Below are positions 1-7,379 of a DNA stretch of 11,551 nt, piece by piece. Position 1 is the first letter of the stretch, and every line of letters begins with the position of its first letter. This DNA comes from Falciphora oryzae (lineage: Eukaryota; Ascomycota; Sordariomycetes; Magnaporthales; Magnaporthaceae). Under the pieces are notes generated by a model. It saw only the letters and a program-made list of their open reading frames with translations. It did no database searches and was not told where the DNA came from. The position numbers were made by a program, and so were the translations under genes. The DNA lies in assembly GCA_000733355.1 (NCBI GenBank), contig JNVV01000017.1, forward strand, positions 162,169-173,719, read 5' to 3'.

Positions 1-1
1 G

Positions 2-94
2 ATGGATATTCCGTGGCGTGTCGCGGCCGATGACCCAGCGGCGGCTAACCCTAGAGAAGTGGCAAGTAAAGTGTATAACTTAAAGCAGACATAG
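2..94 (+). other. short open frame at window edge, possible gene tail
   Basis: A 30-codon open frame runs from an ATG at position 2 to a TAG at 92-94. Its composition (MDIPWRVAADD, then an Ala/Pro-rich part and a Lys-containing end) looks coding-like, but it is short and lies at the window edge. It could be the end of an exon that starts upstream. I do not recognise it. From 95 to about 372 I see no gene. Confidence 0.2.
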
Positions 95-372
95 CTCCAA
101 GGCCCTTCGCTTAAGCAGAGATATTAAAATATATATGACATCACAACGATAGTACATAGAAAGCCATCACTCTGTAAAAGCAAACCGAAAGAAGGTCACT
201 TGGCTAGAGGCATGTCCTAGGATGAGTATATGACTATGAGCCGCCACACATGTTGCTCGATAATCGGCGGGAAGCCAGAGAACGCTCTCGTTGAAATGTG
301 CTCTGCCCTTGACAGCCCCTGCACCGAGCTCTTGGGTGGCCCAGCCCCGAAGCCGAGGGGCTGAGGGGCCGA

Positions 373-1418
373 GTGTTGGTGGAGCAAAAGGTCCAAAAAC
401 CACAAAAAGAAACGGAGGTCACCGACCCAACTACTGATCTAGCCCTTACGAACTTATCTGTTGGAGGAAGAGGGGTTAAAAAACAGGCGGTTTCGGATCC
501 AAAAACGGGCGCCTCTCCGCCTGTTAGTGCTGTCTGTTTTGAGAAAACGGTGAAACCGGCTATCTGTTGGTCGCTATCAACACGTCGCCGTCGGGCAAGG
601 CTACACAGGCAGCCGCCGCCGAAGAAAATCCCGGAGACGGTCAGGGTTAAAATAGCGTTCCGAAAGACGAGCTCTAGAAAAGGCTCTCTACAAAAGCAGA
701 TCATCCAAAATTGGCCACCTAGAGCATGCAGAAGATGCTCTTTGCAAATGCGAAGTCGCCGGGACTGCATGAGGTTCTTTTCTCCTTGCGAAACCGCAGG
801 CCAAATCAGTAGTTGGTTGGTGACGACCAGCGAATCCCTGGTGTTGCATGTTCATTTTAGGAGACTTTTCGTCTCCATTCCGACCTTTTGGCGATCCGCG
901 AGCTTAGGTGGGACTTTCCTGCCCACCTGCGCCGTCTCGCTGCAGCGGCTGATGCTGATGGGGCATCGATGACGGGCCGAGACAAAATCGCTGAACATTG
1001 CGCAGCCAGAACAGAGCAGGGGCCACTTGTTGTAACAACAAACGGCGAAAACTGGAAGCTGCGCGCCCGGGAGACTTTTGGAGGAAGACCGGAGGTCGTT
1101 GGGCACGCAGGCGCGAAAGATGAATGATCCCATCCTCGGGAGCAGAACGCTAGCGCCCTGGTCGACCTGTTCGCTCCCTCCTACCTTCCGTACCAACGAT
1201 TCCATACCAGTATCAAGAGCAAGGCAATGCAGCAGCTCGATCCCCGCGACCTAACGGGCTGTGACATTGAGACCATGGCACTTGTAGTCGCATGCCTGAA
1301 CCACTAGTACCATGACAAGAGCGCGTACTTTGCACTTCTCAACACACCAGGCATGGACACGACGACGTTCCCTAGCCCCGGAACGAGTCTTGGCTTCTTC
1401 GCCAAGCGCCACGACTGA
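373..1418 (+). pseudogene. degraded uncharacterised coding region with seven in-frame stops
   Basis: I do not recognise the family. From about 543 to the TGA at 1416-1418 one frame keeps strongly protein-like content, with segments such as SPGLHEVLFSLRNRRP, FPAHLRRLAAAAD, RDKIAEHCAAR, LDPRDLTGCDIETMALVV and KSAYFALLNTPGMD. It is broken by TAA 648, TAG 675, TAG 720, TAG 810, TAG 858, TGA 1125 and TAG 1305. Most of these can be explained as CAG or CAA turned to TAG or TAA, and TGA or TAG from TGG is also possible, which fits RIP-like C-to-T change. Upstream (about 415-545) coding-like sequence is in another frame (LALTNLSVGGRGVKK), and a one-base indel at the A tract near 544-547 would join the two. 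The true start is unknown, and unseen introns are possible. The 3' end lies 73 bases before the patatin-like start at 1492. Confidence 0.55.
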
Positions 1419-1491
1419 CACCGCACCGCGTGAATCGCGTTCACCGTCGCCCTCCCGATCGCCGTCCTACGTCCCCATCCCGCCGCCCGCC

Positions 1492-1620
1492 ATGCCCGCC
1501 ACCGAACCCCGCCTGCTCGTCCTCGACGGCGGCGGCGTCCGCGGCCTGTCCTCGCTCATGATCCTCCGCTGGCTCATGGCCGCCGTCGACCCCGACGTGC
1601 ACAAAGCCAGGCCTCCCTAG
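1492..1620 (+). pseudogene. 5' fragment of a patatin-like phospholipase gene
   Basis: The ATG at 1492 opens a 42-codon frame. Residues 7-18 carry RLLVLDGGGVRG, the glycine-rich oxyanion-hole motif (DGGGxRG) that opens patatin-like acyl hydrolase domains, followed by LSSLMILRWLMAAVDPD, also typical of fungal patatin-like proteins. These enzymes hydrolyse acyl lipids, and fungal ones are often fused to NACHT or TPR parts. The expected GxSxG nucleophile segment should follow within about 40 residues but is absent. The frame ends at TAG 1618-1620 and nothing downstream restores it. GTGCTAACGATTAG near 1630-1645 looks like a branch point plus 3' splice site, yet the exon it would open also stops quickly. 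The same frame is open back to 1312, but that part is Ser/Pro-rich and probably 5' leader. The fragment is GC-rich and lacks the TAG damage of its neighbour. Confidence 0.75.
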
Positions 1621-3365
1621 GGCATCAAACGTGCTAACGATTAGCCATCAGCTACATACAAAATCCCGACCCAATGGTATATATCCGGCTAGCTAGCAAC
1701 TCAAGCCCTTCAGGCTGCGCCAGGCAGTGAGTTCGCAAACTTGGCTTTAGGCCACTTGGCCGCCCACTTGAGAGCCAAAGCTACTACGTCTCCCTCCTAG
1801 AAGTGCAGCCCTTGAGCACGTATAATCCTACCCATTTTCCTTCCTGCCTGGCGGAGTAATGGCGGGTAATTGCGTAGCAATCAAATTTCGGGCCCCCGTC
1901 TGTCCAAGAAAAAGGTATTCCCGTTGGAACTTCGGAGCGCTTTTCTTCTTTTCGTTCTTCAGGGGGATGGGCCCCAGCCTGCCTCGTATCGTTCCTCCTG
2001 GCGCCGACTCTACGGCGTCGGGAGGGAGCGTCGCGACGAAACCTTCTCGTAAGCTGGAACGGGAATGTCAGGTATTGCCGTTGCTTTCCGTCGCTAGCAA
2101 GGTGCTGGGCTTTCCCGTGTTTCGTTGTCGTAAGCGAGCCTCTGGCCGGTGCCTTGCCGGCGTCCTTTCGACAACGACGACGGCGACGCAACTGGGCTAG
2201 AGGTACAGAAAAGGCTCGCAAAGGTATGGGGGTACCTATTGCCAGCCGCGGGAAGGCCCACACCCCTCGCAGCCCAGGGCGCGCCATCTTTCGACCTTTT
2301 GTTGCTACAGCCTCCCCGCACAACCAAACCGCCCTTTGGCTTCGCTATCGCCTTCGCCTCGCGGACCGAGCCGAAACGGCTCCGAACGCACAAGGAGACT
2401 GCTGGCCGGTAAGCAGTTAGATACCTCGGACGAATAGCCGGTCCGGCCGCCGCCGTCCCCCGCCATCCTCGCGACTCCTCCTTGGTCGACCGCATTCCAA
2501 CGATACGCACGGCGCAAGATTGGCCTGCTTGAGCACGCACGCGCAAGATTTGCCTGACCGCACGCGCAAGATTTGCCTGACCGCACGCGCCTCTGTTTAT
2601 TGCCACGTTTTTGCCCAGGTTCGTCCGGCAGTTGGTATCGCACGCGCAAAATCTTCGCGCGGCTCTGTTTGCCAGAACCGTGTACGGTTTTCCCTGCACC
2701 ACGCTGGCAAACCGCGCAGCCTATCGTTCGATACGCGATAAAACGCACAAGGAATACACTGGGTTGGAATTAGGCCCTCCAGCCCCCGGACTTTTCTTTC
2801 TTTAGCCGGACCCAGGGGGGGTTCGGAGGTCCCCCCCCGCTCAAACCCGGCCTTACCCCTTTCCGGTACACTTACCGGCCGATAGCATTACTACCACCCG
2901 CAGCGCTCACAACGCCCCGGCGTTTATACACCCTACTGCCGATCGCCCGCTCACCAACAAGGAGCGCCGGAATGCGGCCCGACCTCCGTGTGCCTACGGG
3001 TTTAATTTGTTAGCCGCCTTGATAGCAACATGTAGGCTAGTGTCAAGCTTAGGTAGCGCCATATGCCCCCTGGGAGGCAGGGACTGGTAGATCCCGACTA
3101 TCTGACGTTAAATAAACTCTCCCTCCCCCTCCGCCGCCGTTGCTCAGGGCAGCTTCCTTCAACAACGACCCTGCGAGCCAGTCCGCCGCCGCCAACAGGG
3201 CCGGCGCCACGGTCATGCTTATAGTCCTGCAGAGTTTTGACGGCAAAAAAAGGGTCGGATGCCCCGGGGCCGCGGCGCCCAACTTTCTATCGCAGCAGAG
3301 GGACGGTGTGAGGTGAAGCGGCACCTTTATTTTGCGGGCCTGAGGTGGTGTCACGGAAGCTTATG
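1621..3365. other. GC-rich intergenic stretch without a supportable gene
   Basis: Long open frames exist on both strands (for example 1784-2323, 2094-2702 and 2305-2748 on the - strand). They overlap one another in different frames, are very Arg-rich, and show no domain or motif I recognise. They look like by-products of high GC content. The stretch holds a 23-bp tandem repeat (2538-2590), short C or G homopolymers around 2813-2840, and no tRNA or rRNA that I can see. Its sharp GC contrast with the AT-rich retroelement sequence to the right suggests a different origin or less mutation. Confidence 0.4.
2538..2590. repeat. 23-bp tandem repeat, 2.3 copies
   Basis: Two perfect adjacent copies of a 23-base unit (beginning CACGCGCAAGATTTGCC) occupy 2538-2560 and 2561-2583, followed by the first seven bases of a third copy. 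A degenerate relative lies just upstream around 2508-2530, and CACGCGCAAAATCTTCGCG recurs near 2641. I see no function. Confidence 0.7.
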
Positions 3366-3433
3366 TATATATATCCCCGCGAGGGGGCTGACGCCAAAGA
3401 TGCGCTGCAGGAATTGAATGTGTTGTAGAAGCT

Positions 3434-3468
<35 letters not shown>

Positions 3469-3548
3469 AGGAGCTGAGACACCTGCAGAGCACAAGTCTG
3501 CCCAACTTATCCAGCAGTATCTTTCACATGTTCGAGGAAGCAATCTAG
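3366..3548 (+). pseudogene. possible coding tail containing a poly-lysine tract
   Basis: One frame reads through GADAKDALQELNVL, a TAG at 3426-3428, KLI, ten AAA codons (3438-3467) and QELRHLQSTSLPNL, and ends FHMFEEAI at TAG 3546-3548. The pattern suggests a charged, possibly coiled-coil C-terminus. The 30-A tract is an exact multiple of three, so the frame survives it. An alternative reading is a small intron, because GCTAATT precedes the A tract and ACAG follows it. Upstream, the same frame is open back to a TGA near 3311. I do not recognise a family. From 3549 to 3757 I see no gene, only a small hairpin. Confidence 0.3.
3438..3467 (+). repeat. A30 homopolymer
   Basis: Thirty consecutive A bases. 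It could be the poly-A end of a retroposed sequence, a slipped lysine tract, or a tract before a 3' splice site. No target duplication is evident around it. Confidence 0.9.
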
Positions 3549-3677
3549 ACATTTGATTTACGCTAAACGACTCAGGTCGTCTACCCAAGATAATCTAACC
3601 ATGGGGGCTGATGGCTGCCCTCGGGGGAGTAGAAGAGAGTAAATAGAACGGCAGGAGTGAGTACATGTATGAACATT

Positions 3678-3695
3678 GCGAGGTCTAAACCTCGC
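3678..3695. repeat. small perfect hairpin
   Basis: GCGAGGT and ACCTCGC form a 7-bp stem around a 4-base loop. It has no U tract to act as a terminator and no recognised role. Confidence 0.5.
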
Positions 3696-3762
3696 CCTGT
3701 TGCAACTTCCACAAGGGGGACGACACCCAGGGAGGTATAGGGGCTCAGGACCAGGATAAGGG

Positions 3763-4165
3763 TGAAGGTGTTGGTAGGAGTATGTACTCATGTGGGCTCG
3801 GAGATCTCCAAAACAGGGTGAACAATGATCCCTTATATCAGAGGAATCATAATCTATTGTGCACGAAGAGGAAAGGAATCTATCTGCCAGAGAGGGAGCA
3901 GAAGGGAGGCTATATATACATGATCCAGATCACCAAAGGGCCCTTCCCCTGCTCCCAGCCTCCGTGGGCTTGCGGGTCCTCGGATCCCGTGATCTCTGAT
4001 CACGGGACCGGAGGATCCGAATCTCTCTGGGCTCTGCCGATTGCCTGCACAGGCCAGTGCAATCCAACACCGGCAACTTTTTCTTTTGTGCAGGCAATTG
4101 GGAGATCCTTTCCCATGACAGATCCCGTGATCCAAGCTCTATTGGATTTTGTAAGGTAAATAACA
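3763..4165 (-). mobile_element. probable solo LTR (403 bp), duplication AAGGG
   Basis: The segment begins TG and ends CA and is flanked by AAGGG at 3758-3762 and 4166-4170. Read on the - strand it starts TGTTATTTAC, a common LTR start, and carries a TATATATA element (- strand of about 3911-3918) followed by pyrimidine-rich sequence, which suggests the - orientation. Inside are several inverted repeats: a 10-bp stem at 3985-4007, an 11-bp pair at 4040-4050 and 4088-4098, and a direct repeat of GATCCCGTGATC (3983 and about 4123). I saw no second copy in the window, so the boundaries rest on the TG/CA ends and the 5-bp match alone. Confidence 0.5.
3985..4007. repeat. strong hairpin inside the putative LTR
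   Basis: TCCCGTGATC and GATCACGGGA pair perfectly over 10 bp around a TCT loop. The stem can extend outward with mismatches to about 3975-4017 through CCTC and GAGG. This is a very stable structure in RNA from either strand. Confidence 0.8.
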
Positions 4166-4174
4166 AAGGGAATC

Positions 4175-4194
4175 TCCGGACCAAGTAGTCCGGA
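4175..4194. repeat. 7-bp stem hairpin
   Basis: TCCGGAC and GTCCGGA flank a 6-base loop. It lies just outside the putative LTR end and is the first of three close hairpins (see 4212-4249). Confidence 0.7.
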
Positions 4195-4211
4195 TCAGGA
4201 AAAGAGTGAAT

Positions 4212-4249
4212 AGCCGCTTTTAAAGCGGCTCGTCGCTTTTAATAGCGAC
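4212..4249. repeat. twin adjacent hairpins
   Basis: AGCCGCTTT-T-AAAGCGGCT (4212-4230) is a near-complete palindrome with 9-bp arms. GTCGCT-TTTAAT-AGCGAC (4232-4249) has 6-bp arms. They are one base apart. No gene ends immediately upstream on either strand, so I do not call them terminators. They may belong to a decayed LTR or a miniature element. Confidence 0.7.
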
Positions 4250-4358
4250 AATAGCAACGATGACGTGATGGGGTCCACCGGATTTGGCTTGCGGTGCGCG
4301 GGCAGAGCGGTGGGTGGTGCAATTAGAAAGCACAATAGCAGTGAATAACCTTAGCGGG

Positions 4359-4643
4359 TGTCACACGGAAGAACCTGTGGACTCACCTAATCGGCCCCAC
4401 AGAAGGTCCGGGAACCGGTATAGGTGCCCAACGGCCCCGAGGCCCAAAGGCCGAAGGCCGGAAGGGCAGTGTGAATCATGTACTCGATACTTCGCACGGA
4501 TCACAGGGTGGTTTATATAAACCCTGCCATCTCCTATGTCTTCTATGAGAGATTCCTTCTTCTTCAAGCATCTCTTGAGCCCATAGAAAGATTATCTGCA
4601 ATATAGAGATTCTTCTCCAAGCCGTCTTTGACCCCTTGTTACA
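4359..4643 (+). mobile_element. solo LTR, copy 1 of a 285-bp family, duplication GCGGG
   Basis: It begins TGTCACACGG, ends CCTTGTTACA (TGT...ACA termini), and is flanked by direct GCGGG at 4354-4358 and 4644-4648. It matches the LTR at 8989-9273 over its full 285 bases without gaps, with about 27 differences that are nearly all transitions. A GGCC-rich cluster lies at 4433-4461. GGTTTATATAAACC at 4510-4523 is a palindromic TATA-like element. The + orientation is inferred from layout and is not certain because of that palindrome. No internal retroelement sequence flanks it, so it is a remnant of LTR-LTR recombination. It lies about 240 bases upstream of the ATG at 4885 and could supply promoter activity. 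Confidence 0.93.
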
Positions 4644-4722
4644 GCGGGCTATTCAGGTTGTGATTTAATGCGGGACAATAGGAACGCAGATTAAGGACTT
4701 TTTGCAGGCCGGATCTAGGCTT

Positions 4723-4729
4723 TATAAAG
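4723..4729 (+). promoter_or_regulatory. candidate TATA box of the cysteine-rich gene
   Basis: TATAAAG lies 156 bases upstream of the ATG at 4885. It is the only TATA-like motif I noticed between the solo LTR and the gene. It also sits inside a short GGCTTTATAAAGAGCC inverted repeat, so its role is uncertain. Confidence 0.3.
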
Positions 4730-5372
4730 AGCCTTCCTTCCGGCCCTTGAGAGGTCGGGCAATTTGATCTGGTAAACCTCGTTAATCCAGATCGTCCGCT
4801 TGTATTGTCCTTTGTTTGCAGCATTTTTACCCGCTTTGTTCGATTAGTTTTTTGTCGTTTGACCTTTCGATCGCTTTCGTTACTATGGGCAACAAAAAGG
4901 GCAGTACCTAGTTTGGCGCGGTCGCTAAGAAGGTTTAAAAGCCTCGATTTGTCGCGCGCAGCGGTGGCCGATCCTCAAAGCGGCTCCAAGGCATTGCCGC
5001 TGAAGCTTTCGATTTCGCGCTGGTTAATCCTGCACCTCCGGTCGCGTTTGCGCCTGCGCCCGCTCCCGATTTGGCTATCGATTAGTTTTTTAACCAATTT
5101 GACGATAACTCCGATTTCGAAAATGCCGATCCTGCGCCTGCTTCGTCGGACAAAAAAAAGGCTATCAAAATCGTTAGACCCGTTATTAGCGGCAAAACGG
5201 TTTCTGCACCGGGTCCGCGCGGCGGAAAGGGCGCCTTGCGCGCGGTCCCTTGCCTGGGTTGCTTGAAGTCCGCTTTCGCCGGTAAGATGAAGGAGGGCGA
5301 TGGCTGCCGGGATATAGTCCCGGCTAAAAAACGCTGCTGGCTGTGCGCGTTAGGCCACACTTGCCAGCCTAT

Positions 5373-5428
5373 GTAAGCATTTCGGTTTTTCCAAATCTTT
5401 TTTAAAGCTCGTTTTAACTATCCTCCAG
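5373..5428 (+). other. predicted intron 1 of the cysteine-rich gene (56 nt)
   Basis: It starts GTAAGC and ends CTCCAG, with TTTTAAC as a possible (mutated) branch point 11 to 17 bases before the end. Removing it joins the codons after the last cysteine (HTCQP) to IPSIALRPAFKFIVEWG without a stop. Unspliced, the frame meets a TAA at once (5374-5376). Confidence 0.65.
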
Positions 5429-5498
5429 TCCTTCGATCGCGCTGCGTCCGGCGTTTAAGTTTATAGTAGAATGGGGTCGCGGTAATCGCGATAAGAAG

Positions 5499-5578
5499 GT
5501 AAGTTTGTTTTCCTAATTTAGTGCTTTAGGTGCGTTTGCTAACGTGTTTTTTGTAATCCTTAAACCTTTAATAAATAG
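5499..5578 (+). other. predicted intron 2 of the cysteine-rich gene (80 nt)
   Basis: It starts GTAAGT, contains the canonical branch point TGCTAAC (5537-5543), and ends at the first AG after it (AATAG, 5578). It is in phase 0, and exon 3 then reads RIVTKCMLQLVAKDGEG before its one internal stop. Confidence 0.65.
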
Positions 5579-5944
5579 CGTATCGTTACTAAATGCATGC
5601 TGCAATTGGTAGCTAAGGATGGGGAGGGTTAGGAGGATACCAATGCCGACTTCCTAATAATGTCGCGATTAAAGCGGAAGGCGGCGGGCCGCGCGGCCGC
5701 TTTAAGAATGTACGAAGCTGCTTGGCTGGGAAATGGTAAAGATGACGAGGAGGAGGAGTAAAGGAGGGTTTTGACGGGATATTTGGAAAAGTTTGGTTGT
5801 GAGATCGTTTGTTATTTCGGTATGGTCGTTTGTTGCTTTTTTGATTTGAGCATCTTTGTTTTGTCGATTTTTGCGTTGTTTTTAGGGATTTTGGCGTTTT
5901 GGTACCATGGAAAACGATTTTGTATGCATTTTTTGGCTTTTTTT

Positions 5945-7046
5945 TTATTTGTAATCCCGTTTTACCCATCTTTCCACTTTTACGGTGGTTGAATTGTTGC
6001 TTATAAGGTTTTTTAAAGCTTTGTTTAGCAGCTCCTTTGTTATAGCGTCGGCCGGGTTATCCGCCTTTGCGATCCATTTGATTTCGTCGATTTCGCGCGT
6101 TTCGTAGGATTCGCGGAAAGCTATAATATCTATTATAAGGCGTTTTTCCGTGGTGGTTCCAAGTTGAATAAAATATTGATAGAGCGAAAAGCTGTCGGTG
6201 CAAATGATTAATTTGCAGGGGGGGGGGGGGGGGGGGCAGATCCAGCTTTTTATAGATCGTTGCGAGCGTTGTTTTTAGGATATAGCTAGTATCGAAGCCG
6301 CTAACTATGCCGTAGATTTCGCTCGCTAAAACGCTTTTTGTAACCCTTTTGCACTTTACGGAGCTCCAGTGCAGGATGTTGCCGGTAACCCGGAAACTGT
6401 TTTTTTGCTTTGTAGCTTTTTCGTTGCTTAAAACGATTACAAAGCCGATTTGTAAACTAAGGTTTTTGTTATTAGCGAAGGACCCGTTTACAAACACATA
6501 CAAACTAGCTGTTTGCAAATTTAACTGTACGTAATTTAGACCTTTGTTTGCGTTGTCGATTTGCTATTGGATCCTTTTGTTAAGCTTAGATACGTTTGTA
6601 TTTGCAGGATTTTTGGCTTATGCAGCTACAAAGTAGTTAAAAGCGGCTTTTGGTTGGTATATCGAGCTTATATATGCCCTTCGTGCGCGTTATACGACGT
6701 ATTGCTGTTGGGAATCGTTTGATCTAGCAGTTACTAGCTCCAAACGATTTGCCTGTCCCTTTTGCTGCATAGTAACAGCGTTTTGTTTAACTAAAATTTT
6801 GCACCCGTTAAAGTTACTTTCGTTTCCAGGGTGCAGGATCGATTTCAGTTTCGCTTTAAACCCGGTTTTTTAAAGCGCTATTTTTTCCCTTTGCATAAAT
6901 TCGGCGTTACTTAGGTTTAAAATGTCGTTGGTTTGTATGCCAACTATTCTAAAGCTTTGGCCGATTTTTGAAACAAATAAGCACGGATTATATTCCGAAG
7001 TGGAATAATTTAGGCGTTTTTTATAGTGTTTTTAGTACGTGACGAA
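5945..7046 (-). pseudogene. copia pol piece 3: reverse transcriptase C-half and RNase H
   Basis: From 7046 leftward, VTY (completing the LHWFVTY block) leads to TSEYNPCLFVS, then GIQTNDIL, the YxDD-type catalytic turn with its first Asp read as Asn (6927-6929). RNase H follows: VFVNGSFANNKNLSLQIGF (the usual first catalytic Asp is Asn at 6486-6488), HWSSVKCKRVTKSVLASEIYG (catalytic Glu kept), and after a G19 tract CTDSFSLYQYF (Asp kept), then REIDEIKWIAKADNPADAITK, the conserved copia RNase H tail. The protein ends at TAA 5945-5947. The G19 run at 6218-6236 shifts the frame between the Glu and Asp blocks. Neighbour: the convergent cysteine-rich gene ends at 5761. Confidence 0.95.
6218..6236 (+). 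repeat. G19 homopolymer inside the RNase H frame
   Basis: Nineteen G bases (C19 on the coding strand) replace what should be a few residues between LDLP and the CTDS block. A length divisible by three would keep the frame, and 19 shifts it. This is probably slippage expansion after the element died, and its length may also be unreliable in sequencing. Confidence 0.9.
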
Positions 7047-7145
7047 TGTAACACCCCGATCTGCAGCCACGATCAGCAGCCCTAAGGACCGCCACCGGTA
7101 GCCTCAAAGGGGGACTCCGGTAGTGGCCAAAGGGGCGTACGCCAA

Positions 7146-7285
7146 AGTGGCATGTTGTTCCAAACCAGGAGGTTAGTAGCATGTTGTTCCAAACCAGAGG
7201 ATTAGTGGCATGTTGTTCCAAACCAGAGGATTAGTGGCATGTTGTTTCAGACCAAAAGGTTAGTGGCATGTTGTTCCAGACCATG
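7146..7285 (+). repeat. 29-bp tandem repeat, about five copies, in LTR U3
   Basis: Copies start at 7146, 7175, 7204, 7233 and 7262, exactly 29 bases apart, each containing GCATGTTGTTCCAAACCAG or a close variant. The third copy matches the second most closely, and the outer copies have diverged. They lie upstream of the TATA element, where many LTRs carry repeated enhancers (inference). Confidence 0.95.
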
Positions 7286-7371
7286 ACGCACCAAAGCATA
7301 GCCAGCCCGGACGGGCATTATGGAGGAGGAGACTTTGCCGACGGCAGCCGAGGGGTGGCTGGGAGGCTGTG

Positions 7372-7379
7372 TATAAAAA
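7372..7379 (+). promoter_or_regulatory. TATA box of the 513-bp LTR
   Basis: TATAAAAA follows the GC-rich part and the 29-bp repeats and precedes a T-rich R/U5-like stretch. Position and sequence suggest the LTR promoter on the + strand. Confidence 0.5.

Larger units (their letters stand above)
4885..5761 (+). pseudogene. degraded three-exon gene for a cysteine-rich, putative zinc-binding protein
   Basis: The ATG at 4885 opens a frame that, with two introns (5373-5428 and 5499-5578), runs in phase to TAA 5759-5761 and would encode about 245 residues. Exons are 4885-5372, 5429-5498 and 5579-5761. In-frame stops at TAG 4909, TAA 4936, TAG 5083 and TAG 5630 break it. The N-terminus is basic, then Ala/Pro-rich (APPVAFAPAPAPD), then acidic. 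Residues 123-160 hold C-x2-C-x14-C-x9-C-x2-C-x5-C (CLGC...C...CWLCALGHTC), probably a metal-binding module. The C-terminus is basic (SRLKRKAAGRAAALRMYEAA), then ends in Asp/Glu. The steady codon content across both splice junctions supports the model. It is convergent with the copia pol, whose stop is 183 bases away. I recall similar unnamed cysteine-rich proteins in filamentous ascomycetes but could not search. It may be an antisense accessory gene of the copia element, or unrelated. Confidence 0.72.

Noticed and set aside
1784..2748. Long - strand open frames (up to about 200 codons)
   Set aside because: They overlap in different frames, are Arg-rich, have no recognisable motifs, and lie in GC-rich DNA where stops are rare by chance.
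3678..3695. Possible tRNA T-arm
   Set aside because: The hairpin lacks the TTC loop sequence, and no D-arm, anticodon arm or acceptor stem can be built around it.
3763..4165. The putative 403-bp LTR as the 3' LTR of the copia element
   Set aside because: It has matching 5-bp repeats on both sides, which fits a solo LTR, and no polypurine tract lies next to it on the - strand. Not fully excluded.
4284..4520. Small + strand frames inside the 285-bp LTRs (also 8923-9117)
   Set aside because: They are kept only because the LTR sequence is kept. They cross the LTR boundary into unrelated flanks and have no independent support.
5613..5969. A 118-codon - strand frame beyond the pol stop
   Set aside because: It is basic, low-complexity sequence opposite the third exon of the cysteine-rich gene and in a different frame from the true RNase H end.
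7146..7285. CRISPR-like array
   Set aside because: The 29-base units are contiguous with no spacers, and they sit inside a fungal-type LTR.
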